Below, in pieces: positions 47,791 to 56,985 of a DNA stretch of 64,000 bases. Source of the stretch: Limnohabitans sp. WS1 (GTDB lineage Bacteria > Pseudomonadota > Gammaproteobacteria > Burkholderiales > Burkholderiaceae_C). Both the position numbers and the translations under genes were made by a program. The notes beneath the pieces are model-generated. The model ran no database searches and had not been told where the DNA came from. It was given only the letters and a program-made list of their open reading frames with translations. The DNA is taken from the NCBI RefSeq assembly GCF_003063265.1, contig NZ_NERU01000001.1, positions 248,001-312,000 on the forward strand, in the 5' to 3' direction. Numbering within the stretch: position 1 is the stretch's first letter; each line of letters starts with the position of its first letter.

Positions 47791-48765
47791 ATGTCAATTT
47801 CGATTTCCAAAACAGTGATGTTCCTTGCATCACTCTGGGCATTCAGCACAGCGCAAGCCCAAGCGCAAGCGCCAGATAAATTTCCGTCCAGACCGGTCAC
47901 GATCATTGTGGGCTTTGCTCCTGGTGGTGGCGGTGACATTTCATCGCGATGGATTGCTGATTTTCTCAAGGAGCGATGGAAAGTGCCGGTTGTGGTCGAC
48001 AACAAACCAGGAGCGGGTGCCACGATCGCGGCGGGCCTGTTGGCCAGGGCAAAGCCTGATGGATACACCGTGGCATTGGCAACCACCAGTCCATTCACAG
48101 TGGCTCCTTATTTTCAAACCGTGAGTTATGACCCCGCCAAGGACTTCACCTACCTGTTTCAGACCTTGGTCAGTGCACAACCACTTTTTGTCAAATCGGA
48201 TTCGCCCCACAAGACCATTGAAGAGATGATGTCTTGGGCCAAAGCCAACCCCAACAAATTGTTCTGGTCAACAGCCGCAACGAATGGGGGCACACACATC
48301 TCGACACAAGCCGCATTCCGCGCCGCAGGTATTCAAGCCACTTATGTGCCCTACAAAGGCGGTGCCGATGCCATGAACGGTTTGCTGGGTGGTCAGATTC
48401 AGGCACTGGTTGCAGCTGAATTCCCGCCGCACGCAGCTGCTGGAACGATTCGTCTTTTGGCCGAGAGCGGACCCGACAAAATCCCTGAATACCCACGCGT
48501 GCCCACCTACAAAGAGTTGAATTTCCCGATTTCAGTGCCGATCTTTTACGGCGTTGCTGGACCAGCAGGTCTGTCTGCCGATGTGATCAAAGAGTGGAAT
48601 GCCGCTGCGGCTGACATGGTCAAAACCCCTGGATTTGCAGACTTGGTGAACAAGCTCAAGGGAACGACGGCTTATCAAGGTCATGCCGAATTCACGGCAT
48701 CCGTGACGGGTGTGTACCGACAGATGGGCCGATTGATACCTGAAATTGGTCTCAAGAAGGATTGA
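47791..48765 (+). CDS. Bug/TctC-type binding protein
   Basis: 324 aa. Signal peptide (VMFLASLWAFSTAQAQAQA), then FPSRPVTIIVGFAPGGGGDISSRW and NKPGAGATIAAGLLA. The ATG at 47791 has GGAG in front; an ATG at 47779 overlaps the RraA stop. Being inside the operon ties its ligand to the same pathway. No TctAB partner is in the window. Confidence 0.92.
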   Translation: MSISISKTVMFLASLWAFSTAQAQAQAPDKFPSRPVTIIVGFAPGGGGDISSRWIADFLKERWKVPVVVDNKPGAGATIAAGLLARAKPDGYTVALATTSPFTVAPYFQTVSYDPAKDFTYLFQTLVSAQPLFVKSDSPHKTIEEMMSWAKANPNKLFWSTAATNGGTHISTQAAFRAAGIQATYVPYKGGADAMNGLLGGQIQALVAAEFPPHAAAGTIRLLAESGPDKIPEYPRVPTYKELNFPISVPIFYGVAGPAGLSADVIKEWNAAAADMVKTPGFADLVNKLKGTTAYQGHAEFTASVTGVYRQMGRLIPEIGLKKD

Positions 48766-49682
48766 TGGTCATGTGGCAAGCCAACATCATTTTGCAAAAT
48801 GGCCAATTGATGCCCTATGCGCAGGCCAAAGTCCATCCCATGACATTGGGCATGACTTACGCGACCGCTTTGTTTGAGGGGCTTCGTGCCTATCGAAATC
48901 CGGACACGGGTGAGTTCAAGATATTTCGCTTGGCTGAGCATTTGAAACGCTTGCAGGCCGGCATGAAGGTCATGCGGTTTGACCATGTTTTCGATCCGGA
49001 AAAAATGAGGCAGGAGCTGTCGGCTCTGATTCGTGCCAACGAACCCGATGACGATGTCTACATTCGACTGCTGGTGTACATCGAGGCACTGGGATTGATG
49101 GCCCAGACTGGGCCAGTGGGTTACACCGCTGCGGCCTCTCCACGAGAGCGGCCTAAATTTGCCGATACGGGCATGAGTCTGGGTGTCAGCTCATGGAGTC
49201 GATTGGCTGACAACGCCAGTCCACCTCGAGTGAAGGCAACGGCCAATTATCACAACGCCAGATTGACCCAGCTGCAAGCCAAAGCCGATGGCTATGACGG
49301 CGCATTGATGTTGACGCCCTCTGGCAAAGTGTCTGAAGCACCGATTGCTTGTTTTTTCATGGTGCGTGATGGAAAGCTGATCACGCCCCACATCGGTAGC
49401 AATATCTTGGAAAGCATCACAAGGGATACCGTCATCACCTTGTACCAAGAATCCACGGGGCGGGCCGTCGTCGAACGCGAGATAGACCGCAGCGAGTTGT
49501 ACTTTGCGGATGAAGCATTTTTATGTGGGACGGGCCAGGAAATCATTCCGATTGTTCAGATCGATCGTTTGCCGGTCGGTGATGGCACGATCGGCGTGCA
49601 GACCCGAAGCATGCAAAAAATCTATTTCGAAACCGTCAGGGGTTTGACGCCCGACCGCCACGGGTGGCTCACGCCGGTTTGA
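48765..49682 (+). CDS. Branched-chain/D-amino acid aminotransferase-like (class IV PLP)
   Basis: 305 aa. IlvE-like landmarks: LGMTYATALFEGLRAYRNPDTG, the PLP-Lys site RVKATANYHNARL near residue 150, SGKVSEAPIACFFMV, and GSNILESITRDTVI. The SEA segment carries the Glu that faces PLP. A 2-oxo acid product would feed the ThDP decarboxylase of the same operon. The ATG overlaps the previous stop (TGATG); ATG 48771 is an alternative. The last 14 bases overlap the convergent LysR gene. Confidence 0.88.
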   Translation: MVMWQANIILQNGQLMPYAQAKVHPMTLGMTYATALFEGLRAYRNPDTGEFKIFRLAEHLKRLQAGMKVMRFDHVFDPEKMRQELSALIRANEPDDDVYIRLLVYIEALGLMAQTGPVGYTAAASPRERPKFADTGMSLGVSSWSRLADNASPPRVKATANYHNARLTQLQAKADGYDGALMLTPSGKVSEAPIACFFMVRDGKLITPHIGSNILESITRDTVITLYQESTGRAVVEREIDRSELYFADEAFLCGTGQEIIPIVQIDRLPVGDGTIGVQTRSMQKIYFETVRGLTPDRHGWLTPV

Positions 49683-50592
49683 TGGCAGAGGTTGGCGCTT
49701 GACTGGCGGCCAACCTCAAATGGTGAATCAAATCTTCACTGAATTTGGGCAACATGCGTTGCTGCTGTTTGACCAAACTGATTTGACGTCTTGCCCAAGG
49801 ATCTTCCAAAGGGATCATGTGCAAGCCACTTGATTTCGCATGGCTCAGCGCAATGGCCCGAGGGACAATGGCAATGCCCACGCCAACAGCAGCCATTTGA
49901 CAGACATTTTCGTAATTTCCCACTTGGATTCTCAAATTTACCCGCTTGCCAATGCTCTGGGCTTTGCGATCCAAAAAGGACTGAATGGAGTTGAATTGGT
50001 TGAGGCCAACAAAACGGTAATCGTCCAGGATGTCGGACAATTTCACCGAAAGTTGATGGGCAATGGCTGCGCCTGAATGACAGATGACCACCAACTCATC
50101 GGCATAAAGCGGGACCACATCAATTTTGTCTGCATCAACAGAGCCTGCCACGATGCCTAAATCGGCGGCCCCCTTGGCGACCGAGGAAATGATGTCGCGT
50201 GAAGGCAGCTCTTCCAGATCAATGTCGATGTCAGGATTGTCATTCAGGAAAGCAGACAAAGCCTTCGCCAAAAAAGTGTTGGTGGCGGTGCTGTTGGCTT
50301 GAAGCCTGATCCGCCCCTTGACGCCCAAGGCGTAAGGTCTCAGATCGGCATGCATGACCTCCAATTGTTGCAGGACAAGTCTGGCGTGATTGGCCATGGC
50401 CTCACCTGCCTGTGTCAATTGCAGCCCTTTGGCTTGCCGCAACATCAAAGGTGTTTGGAAACTTTCTTCAAGTTGCTTGATCCGCAAGCTGGCGGAAGGA
50501 ACAGACAAATAACATTTTTCAGCTGCCCGTGTCAGATTCAACTGTTCCCCGACATGGAAAAAAAGACGCAAATCTGTCAAGTCGTAGTGCAT
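49669..50592 (-). CDS. LysR-family transcriptional regulator
   Basis: 307 aa. The N-terminal winged HTH is LTRAAEKCYLSVPSASLRIKQLEESF, followed by the linker and periplasmic-binding-like sensor (VKGRIRLQANSTATNTF, ADLGIVAGSVDADKI). It is convergent with the catabolic operon and follows the other LysR gene by 19 bases on the same strand, so the two regulators form a pair. Confidence 0.92.
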   Translation of the reverse strand: MHYDLTDLRLFFHVGEQLNLTRAAEKCYLSVPSASLRIKQLEESFQTPLMLRQAKGLQLTQAGEAMANHARLVLQQLEVMHADLRPYALGVKGRIRLQANSTATNTFLAKALSAFLNDNPDIDIDLEELPSRDIISSVAKGAADLGIVAGSVDADKIDVVPLYADELVVICHSGAAIAHQLSVKLSDILDDYRFVGLNQFNSIQSFLDRKAQSIGKRVNLRIQVGNYENVCQMAAVGVGIAIVPRAIALSHAKSSGLHMIPLEDPWARRQISLVKQQQRMLPKFSEDLIHHLRLAASQAPTSAIKPA

Positions 50593-50611
50593 GAAATCCT
50601 TGGGGCGCTGT

Positions 50612-51502
50612 TCAATGGGCAGTCACAGGCAGGTTGGATGCGACCGATTGGATGGCATCAAACAAAGCATCCATCGTCCGGGTGTTGGGCTCGTTCTTTT
50701 TTGTGAGTAAAACAACATTCAATGCTGGCGCCCCCCTGCCTATAGGGTAAACCTTCACAGGATAGGCGATCATCATGCGGGGGTCAATCGACGGCACCAT
50801 CGACACCCCCAACCCCGCATTGACCATGGACAGCACCGCATGGACGGAGGGTAAATCCATGCTTTTTTGAGCTTGGGGCATGTTCTGGCCGATCCATTGT
50901 GCGGCCAATTTCCCAGTGCTGGTGGATGCATCAAAGCGAATCCAAGGGTAATCGCAAAACAGCTGGTGTATCTTGGCGGCCTTGGCAGAAGGCGGGGCAA
51001 TGACCACCAATTCGTTTTTGAACAGGTGCTGCCAATGCAGGCGCTGTGACCCACCTTTGACGGGCTGAACCACGATCGCAGCATCCAGTTCATTGGCTTT
51101 GACGGCAGCGATGAGTTCAACGGCACGCCCTCTGGCCGGTTTCAATTGCAGTGCAGGGTGTTTCTTCAACAGGTGATGAATAACGCTAGGCAACAAACTG
51201 GCCTGCATGCTTTCAATGACACCCAATCGAATCGAGCCTTCGATTTGAATGGATTTGCGACGGCGAAGCTGCTCAATTTGTTGCATCGGCAGTTGCATGA
51301 CACTGGCCACTTCGTGCGCAAAAGGCATGGGTTTCACCTGCAAGCCTGAGCGATCAAAAAGCGGTTGCCCGAAAAAGACTTCCACCTGCTTCATTTGCAT
51401 GCTGACAGCACTCGGTGTGAGGTTCATTTCGTCTGCGGCACGACTCAAGCTGCCAGTTCTCAGGACGGCTTCGAGTGTTTCAAAGAAAGAAAACTTCATC
51501 AA
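50612..51502 (-). CDS. LysR-family transcriptional regulator
   Basis: 296 aa. The HTH is LSRAADEMNLTPSAVSMQMKQVE. The sensor domain includes IRLGVIESMQASLLPSVIHH and NAGLGVSMVPSIDPRM. It is divergent from the TauD/TfdA dioxygenase gene, with a perfect 18-bp palindrome in the gap, so it may control both the dioxygenase and itself. Confidence 0.92.
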   Translation of the reverse strand: MMKFSFFETLEAVLRTGSLSRAADEMNLTPSAVSMQMKQVEVFFGQPLFDRSGLQVKPMPFAHEVASVMQLPMQQIEQLRRRKSIQIEGSIRLGVIESMQASLLPSVIHHLLKKHPALQLKPARGRAVELIAAVKANELDAAIVVQPVKGGSQRLHWQHLFKNELVVIAPPSAKAAKIHQLFCDYPWIRFDASTSTGKLAAQWIGQNMPQAQKSMDLPSVHAVLSMVNAGLGVSMVPSIDPRMMIAYPVKVYPIGRGAPALNVVLLTKKNEPNTRTMDALFDAIQSVASNLPVTAH

Positions 51503-51568
51503 AATATTTTAAGTAGCATTCAACAAAATGTGTCATTTACTGATGAAGAAAGTTTTTATGATTTGCTG

Positions 51569-51586
51569 TGTCGAAACTTTTCGACA
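51569..51586. promoter_or_regulatory. Perfect palindrome, candidate LysR operator
   Basis: TGTCGAAA-CT-TTTCGACA, two eight-base arms, lies in the 111-base gap between the divergent LysR gene (start 51502) and the dioxygenase start (51614). The position about 30 bases upstream of the dioxygenase ATG is right for a regulator site. Whether the adjacent LysR uses it is inference. Confidence 0.55.
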
Positions 51587-51613
51587 GAGTTTGGATTGCC
51601 AGGAGACCACGAC

Positions 51614-52714
51614 ATGCATCTCACCCCTATTTCAGTTCACCCTGTCCCCAGGGCTTGGGTGTCACAGGAGCTGCGCCATGATTCCTCATGGATTCATTGG
51701 CTGAGTTCTGATGCGATTGAAGGTTTTGAGAGTGCCTTGGCCCATGCCAAAAAAACGGGTAAAGACTGGCTGCAGATGACTTCAGATGACTTTCCGCTTT
51801 CTGGGGCAGCCAAAGAGGCCATTGAACGGGCATTCGATGTCACACAAAAAGATTTCGGCATGTGCTTGATCAAGGGCTTTCCTGTTCATCGTTGGTCTGT
51901 CGAGGATGCTCGACTGGTCCATTGGGGCATTGGCCTGAACGTGGGGGTGGCCAGGACTCAGAACCAAGCCAGTCAGGTCATGAACGATGTGCGCGATGAA
52001 GGGGGCAGCTACAAGGTCAAAAATGGCCGGGGCTACAACACCAATGCGGGCTTGGATTTCCATGTCGACTCATGTGACGTGGTGGCCTTGCTGTGTTTAC
52101 AAACGGCCAAAACGGGTGGGACCAGCATGGTGACCAGTTCCATCGCGGTGGTCGATGAAATCAAGCGCCTGCGTCCAGACTTGATTGCCGTGATGCAGCA
52201 GCCCTTTTATTACAGCTACCAAGGTGCCAACGATCCCAAACAGCCGCCTTTTTACAAATGTCCCATTTTGGGTGACGATCCTGAATTCTTCTCTTTGCGT
52301 GCCAATCGAAAAAATGTCACGGCTGCGCAGCGCGATTTTCCAGAGGTGCCTCGGTTAACAGAGGAGCAGATCGCCTTGCTGGATTTGCTCGACATTTTGT
52401 TGCCCGATCCACGATTTTGTTATTCGATGCAGCTTGACCGTGGTGATTTGCAGCTGCTCAACAACTACGTGGTGATTCATTCGCGCACCAACTTTGAAGA
52501 CCACGAAGAACCTGAACTCAAGCGGCATTTGTTGCGCCTGTGGTTGAGTCTGCCTCAGGGTCAGAGATTGCCGCCGCTCTGGAAAGAGTATTTTGGTGAC
52601 ATCAAGGCGGGCTCAGTCAGAGGCGGGGTTCGCGGCAGCAACATCACCGACGAGTTTCTGGCTTACGAGGCCAGACAGGCCAAACGGCTGGGTATGACGT
52701 TCCACTCGATGTGA
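51614..52714 (+). CDS. TauD/TfdA-family Fe(II)/2-oxoglutarate dioxygenase
   Basis: 366 aa. The iron facial triad is suggested by His150 and Asp152 in GLDFHVDSCDV and a distal His in the C-terminal ELKRHLLRLWLSL, which also carries the 2-oxoglutarate-binding Arg. The protein hydroxylates an unknown substrate. The ATG at 51614 has AGGAG at 51601-51605. The frame extends upstream to 51365 but that part crosses the LysR gene and operator. Confidence 0.87.
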   Translation: MHLTPISVHPVPRAWVSQELRHDSSWIHWLSSDAIEGFESALAHAKKTGKDWLQMTSDDFPLSGAAKEAIERAFDVTQKDFGMCLIKGFPVHRWSVEDARLVHWGIGLNVGVARTQNQASQVMNDVRDEGGSYKVKNGRGYNTNAGLDFHVDSCDVVALLCLQTAKTGGTSMVTSSIAVVDEIKRLRPDLIAVMQQPFYYSYQGANDPKQPPFYKCPILGDDPEFFSLRANRKNVTAAQRDFPEVPRLTEEQIALLDLLDILLPDPRFCYSMQLDRGDLQLLNNYVVIHSRTNFEDHEEPELKRHLLRLWLSLPQGQRLPPLWKEYFGDIKAGSVRGGVRGSNITDEFLAYEARQAKRLGMTFHSM

Positions 52715-52781
52715 CGAGCCTGGTGGCAAGCCCAGGTGTCTGGAGTTTCATCACTCAAGACACATGGGACGCTGGAGGCAT

Positions 52782-53765
52782 TCAGCGAATATTGAACACT
52801 TTCAGCGCGTTACCGCCTCGGATCGCTTCGCGCTGTTCTGGCGGCAGCTGTTGTGTGTTGGCAAAGGCTCCTTTGATGTCGTGCACTTGGTGGGGCCAGT
52901 CGGTACCAAACATCACATGGTCAGGACCCGCAACAGAAATCAGGTACTGCAGTGCACCCGGGTTGTAGGTGATGCAGTCGTAGTAAATGTGACGCAGGTA
53001 ATCGGCTGGGTTCTTCTTCATCTGTCGGCGTTGAGGAATTTCAACTTCATTGCCCTTTTCAAATCGGCCGATCAAATATGGCAAGGTTCCGCCGCCGTGC
53101 GATGCGATGATTTTCAAGTGCGGGTATTGATCGAAAAACCCTTCAAAAATCATGCGAGTGATCGCCAAGGTGGTGTCGAACATGAAACCAACGGACCAGC
53201 TCAGATCGAACTTGGTCATGTCCATCATGTCCACGCCGGGTGGATCCGTGGGGTGTACAAGAACCGGCAAGGCTCTTTTGTCAATTTCTGCCCAGATGGG
53301 CGCAAACATGGGATCTGTCAGGCTGCGACCGGAGATATTGGCCAGCACCATCACCCCCGAGGCCCCGTTGTCGCAGGTTCGCTGCAACTCTTCGATGGCT
53401 CTTTGTGGGTATTCCCAAGGCAATGAGGTGAACCAGCGAATGCGATCTGGGTAGGTGGTTTGCGCCTGGGTCATGGTGTCATTGGATTCACGCGCTGCAC
53501 GGCAACTGATGTCCTCGTCTCCCCAATAAACATTGGGGCACGTCAAGGAGACGATGGAGATGTCAATGCCCGCCGCGTTCATTTGTTGAATGCGCATGTC
53601 GTAATCAAAATGACCCTTTTGAGGAATAACGACAGGCGTGTTGCCCCGGAACACTTCTTGCTGGCCATCAGGGCGAGTTTGTATGTTGTACATACCGCCT
53701 TCTCTTTTGAGCAGTTCGAGCCATTTGGGCGTGAACATGTGGGTGTGGACATCAATGACGGGCAT
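52782..53765 (-). CDS. Amidohydrolase family protein (ACMSD/2-pyrone hydrolase-like)
   Basis: 327-aa TIM-barrel metal hydrolase. N-terminal HxH metal site VIDVHTHMF, further ligand regions VHPTDPPGVDMMD and IIASHGGGTLPYL, and the C-terminal Asp in MFGTDWPHQV. The layout matches the amidohydrolase-2 group, which includes decarboxylases such as ACMSD and gamma-resorcylate decarboxylase. It is convergent with the dioxygenase gene. Confidence 0.88.
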   Translation of the reverse strand: MPVIDVHTHMFTPKWLELLKREGGMYNIQTRPDGQQEVFRGNTPVVIPQKGHFDYDMRIQQMNAAGIDISIVSLTCPNVYWGDEDISCRAARESNDTMTQAQTTYPDRIRWFTSLPWEYPQRAIEELQRTCDNGASGVMVLANISGRSLTDPMFAPIWAEIDKRALPVLVHPTDPPGVDMMDMTKFDLSWSVGFMFDTTLAITRMIFEGFFDQYPHLKIIASHGGGTLPYLIGRFEKGNEVEIPQRRQMKKNPADYLRHIYYDCITYNPGALQYLISVAGPDHVMFGTDWPHQVHDIKGAFANTQQLPPEQREAIRGGNALKVFNIR

Positions 53766-53841
53766 ACCGAGACACTCCTTGAAAATTACTTGAAACAGGT
53801 TTTCGGTACGATGAAAACCCTAATTCCAAGAATCTAAATTA

Positions 53842-53856
53842 TTGACAAACTGGTCA
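53842..53856. promoter_or_regulatory. TTGACA with TGAC-N6-GTCA symmetry
   Basis: In the 131-base gap between the divergent amidohydrolase and Bug genes, TTGACA (53842-53847) matches a -35 hexamer and is embedded in TGAC-AAACTG-GTCA. A good -10 was not found at the normal distance, so this is a tentative promoter/operator only. Confidence 0.3.
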
Positions 53857-53896
53857 TTTAACCTTGTCGCCCATGTTCACCTCCAAAGGATTGATG

Positions 53897-54871
53897 ATGA
53901 AACGAAAAATGTTCAAAGTATTGCTTCTGGCCACAACGCTGGGCTCATGGGCCCTTATGGGTACAGCTCAGGCGCAGGACAAAGCCACGGTCAAGATTTT
54001 GGTCGGCTTTCCACCTGGTGGCTCGGCGGATGTGGTGGCACGTCTGTTGGCTGAGCGGATGCGAACGACACTTGATCAAAATGTGATTGTGGAGAACAAG
54101 CCTGGCGCTGCTGGCCGCATTGCATTGGGCGAGGTCAAGCGTGCAGCACCCGATGGCAATACATTGATTTTGGCCCCCAGCGGTGGCTTGGTCATCTTGC
54201 CTTGGTTGTATAAAAACTTGGGTTATGACCCGGTGAAAGACTTCACGCCCGTGGCCAGGGTGACCACATTTGACTTTGCGGTCACTGCGGGGCCAGGCGC
54301 ACCGGCAGGTGACATCAAATCGGTGCTGGCCTGGATGAAGGCCAACCCAGGCAAGGCCAATTACGCGACCTCTGGTGCGGGCACTGTGCCGCATTTTGCG
54401 GGCCAGTTGTTGGCGCAGGCCACGTCGACGCCCATCACCCATGTTGCCTACAAAGGCGGGGCCCCTGCAGCCCAGGATTTGATCGGTGGGCAGATTCCGC
54501 TGATGGTGGACACCGCTTCCGAAACGATTGAGCACCACAAGTCGGGCAAGGTCAAAATTCTGGCGGTGACAGGTGAGACACGCTCCGCGGCCCTGCCTGA
54601 TGTGCCGACTCTCAAGGAGGTCGGTATCAATGTGGTCGCTGATGCCTACTTCGGACTGTATGGCCCTGCCAACATGACGGCCGATCGCACGCAAAAAATC
54701 AGCGATGCCGTTGCGCAGGCTTTGAGTCAACCGGAAATCCAGAACCGTATCCGTGGATTTGGACTCACACCCAACTACGCGGGGTCTCAAGCCTTGGGTG
54801 AAACGCAAGCCGTCCACTACAAGCGCTGGGATGCGCCCATCAAGGCCTCGGGCTATACCGTTGAGCAGTGA
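53897..54871 (+). CDS. Bug/TctC-type binding protein
   Basis: 324 aa. Signal peptide KMFKVLLLATTLGSWALMGTAQA, then VKILVGFPPGGSADVVARLLAE and ENKPGAAGRIALGEVK. ATG 53897 has AAAGGA six bases upstream; ATG 53894 is adjacent. It is the fourth orphan Bug receptor in the window and is divergent from the amidohydrolase, so its ligand may be the substrate of that enzyme. Confidence 0.92.
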   Translation: MKRKMFKVLLLATTLGSWALMGTAQAQDKATVKILVGFPPGGSADVVARLLAERMRTTLDQNVIVENKPGAAGRIALGEVKRAAPDGNTLILAPSGGLVILPWLYKNLGYDPVKDFTPVARVTTFDFAVTAGPGAPAGDIKSVLAWMKANPGKANYATSGAGTVPHFAGQLLAQATSTPITHVAYKGGAPAAQDLIGGQIPLMVDTASETIEHHKSGKVKILAVTGETRSAALPDVPTLKEVGINVVADAYFGLYGPANMTADRTQKISDAVAQALSQPEIQNRIRGFGLTPNYAGSQALGETQAVHYKRWDAPIKASGYTVEQ

Positions 54872-54925
54872 GAACGAGGGTGCTGCGGCGGTCCTCAGTG
54901 CTCATCAAGGGGATTGAGGGGCACT

Positions 54926-55975
54926 TCACGCCGAAGGTCTGTGTACCTCGTTGAATTGATTTTTAGCAGGAATACAGCCTGAGGTGGTGTTCACAGTCAG
55001 CGCTTTTGTGATTGCGTCCACAGTGGCCAGCGCCGTGGCCTCGGCCGCCATCACGGTGAGCAGCATCAAATCCACCGGACCGGCTTCGGTGCCTGTGGCC
55101 AAGGCAAACAGGGTGTCGCCGTCCAGGGTGGTGTGGGCGGGGCGGATGCTGCGGGCCAGGCCGTCGTGCGCGCTCATGGCCAGGCGTTTGGCTTGGGATT
55201 TGGTCAACGTCGCGTTGGTGGCCACCACGCCAATGGTGGTGTTGGTGCCGGGCAGGGGGCGGTTGCCGCGCTCGCCTTGCAGCAAGGCGCGTTGGGTGTC
55301 CAGCAAGTTTTTTCCATCGGCCGTGCGGGCACCGGCCAGCACCTGGCCAGTAGCCGGGTCGATCACGTCGCCCACCGCGTTGCAGGCGACCAAGGCTCCC
55401 ACCACCCAAGGCCCTACGCGCACACTGGCGTTGCCAATGCCGCCTTTCATGCAGCGGTCCAGGCCAAACAGTTTGCCCACGCAGGCACCCGCGCCTGCGC
55501 CGACATTGCCTGCAGCGGGTGTGGCCGTCGATGCCGCCTTGCAGGCCAGATAACCAGCCTCTGCGCCGGGCCTGACCTTGGGGTCGTCGCCCGGGCGCAC
55601 CACAGGCAAGTCAAACAAAACGGCCGCAGGCACGATGGGCACGCGGCCATAGCCGGTTTCAAAACCAATGCCCTGCTCATCAAGCCAGCGCACCACGCCC
55701 GTGGCGGAATCCAGGCCAAAAGCGCTGCCGCCGCTCAGCACCACGGCATGCACTTTGTCGACCAGGTTGGCCGGGTCCAACAAATCGGTCTCGCGGGTGC
55801 CCGGGGCGGCCCCGCGCACATCCACCGCGCCCACGGCACCGCCGATGGCCAAGACCACCGAGCAGCCCGTCAGCCGTTCGCTCAGAGTGAAGTGACCGAC
55901 CTGCAGGCCGGGGACATCCACAATGGAGCCCACAACCGAGCCTTGCTCGCTGTTTACAATCGTTTGAGATGTCAT
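54926..55975 (-). CDS. P1-family N-terminal nucleophile peptidase (DmpA/NylC-like)
   Basis: 349 aa, family S58/P1. VDVPGLQVGHFTLSERLTGC starts the fold. VVLSGGSAFGLDSATGVVRW and VGAGAGACVGKLFG follow. The predicted autocleavage site is in GTNTTIGVVATNATLTK: an Asn-Thr junction as in 6-aminohexanoate hydrolase NylC, not the Gly-Ser of DmpA. Such enzymes cleave beta-amino, D-amino or omega-amino peptides. It is divergent from a complete peptide ABC transporter. Confidence 0.87.
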   Translation of the reverse strand: MTSQTIVNSEQGSVVGSIVDVPGLQVGHFTLSERLTGCSVVLAIGGAVGAVDVRGAAPGTRETDLLDPANLVDKVHAVVLSGGSAFGLDSATGVVRWLDEQGIGFETGYGRVPIVPAAVLFDLPVVRPGDDPKVRPGAEAGYLACKAASTATPAAGNVGAGAGACVGKLFGLDRCMKGGIGNASVRVGPWVVGALVACNAVGDVIDPATGQVLAGARTADGKNLLDTQRALLQGERGNRPLPGTNTTIGVVATNATLTKSQAKRLAMSAHDGLARSIRPAHTTLDGDTLFALATGTEAGPVDLMLLTVMAAEATALATVDAITKALTVNTTSGCIPAKNQFNEVHRPSA

Positions 55976-56019
55976 TCAAAACCCCGTTCATCGTTGCTCA
56001 CTGACCCCAAGGATAGCGC

Positions 56020-56985
56020 GTGCCCCTGTTTTTTTTGAGACGGTTGCTGAGCTTTGTGCTGACCCTGCTGGCCACATCGGTCGTGGTGTTTGCCGTGCTG
56101 GAGTTGCTGCCCGGCAATGCCGCGCAGGTCATTTTGGGCGAAACGGCCACGTCCGAGTCCATTGCCGCAATGGAAGAAAAATTGGGCCTGAACCAGCCCG
56201 CGGCCACCCGTTACCTGAACTGGATGGGCGGCATGTTGCAGGGCCAGACGGGCCTGAGCATCTCTTATGACACCCCCACGGCGCAGCTCATGGCCGAGCG
56301 CATGCAGGTGACGCTGCCGCTGGCCGTGATGGCCATGGGGCTCACGGTGGCGCTGGCGCTGGCCTTGGGTATTTATGCCGCTTCGCAGCAAAACAATGCG
56401 GGCGATGTGGGCGTGATGACGCTCAGCCAACTGGGCTTGGCCTTGCCCAATTTCTGGCTGGCCATTCTTTTGATCTTGCTGTTTGCGGTGCACCTGGAGT
56501 GGGTGAGTGCAGGCGGTTTTCCGGGCTGGTCCGAGGACGATGGCGGGGGGTTGGGCGAGGGCATCAGAGCCTTGCTCTTGCCCGCGATGGCGCTGGCAGC
56601 GGTGCAAACGGCTATCTTGACGCGGGTGACCCGCTCGGCCGTGCTTGACACTTTGCGCGAAGACTTTGTGCGCACCGCGCGGGCCAAAGGCCTGTCGCGC
56701 CGCCAGGTGCTGTGGGGTCATGTGCTGCGCAACGCCATGATCCCGGTGCTCACGGTGATGGGCTTGCAGTTTGGCAACCTGATCACCAGCGCCATCGTGA
56801 TTGAAAACGTGTTTGTGCTGCCTGGCATTGGGAGGCTGATTTTTCAGGCCATTGCCAACCGCGATTTGATCGTGGTGCGCGATGTTGTCATGTTGCTGTC
56901 GGCGCTGGTCATTCTCATCAACTTTTGCATCGATGTGCTGTATGCGTGGATCGATCCGCGATTGAAGGCGGGCTATGCGGGATAA
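56020..56985 (+). CDS. Dipeptide/oligopeptide ABC transporter permease, DppB type
   Basis: 321 aa. The start is GTG, preceded by AAGGA. The N-terminal helix FFLRRLLSFVLTLLATSVVV and LLPGNAAQ are typical of DppB. The EAA loop is FVRTARAKGLSRRQVLWGHV, followed by IVIENVFVLPGIGRLIF. It is the first gene of a five-gene operon and divergent from the P1 peptidase, so peptides and their hydrolase are linked. Confidence 0.92.
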   Translation: MPLFFLRRLLSFVLTLLATSVVVFAVLELLPGNAAQVILGETATSESIAAMEEKLGLNQPAATRYLNWMGGMLQGQTGLSISYDTPTAQLMAERMQVTLPLAVMAMGLTVALALALGIYAASQQNNAGDVGVMTLSQLGLALPNFWLAILLILLFAVHLEWVSAGGFPGWSEDDGGGLGEGIRALLLPAMALAAVQTAILTRVTRSAVLDTLREDFVRTARAKGLSRRQVLWGHVLRNAMIPVLTVMGLQFGNLITSAIVIENVFVLPGIGRLIFQAIANRDLIVVRDVVMLLSALVILINFCIDVLYAWIDPRLKAGYAG

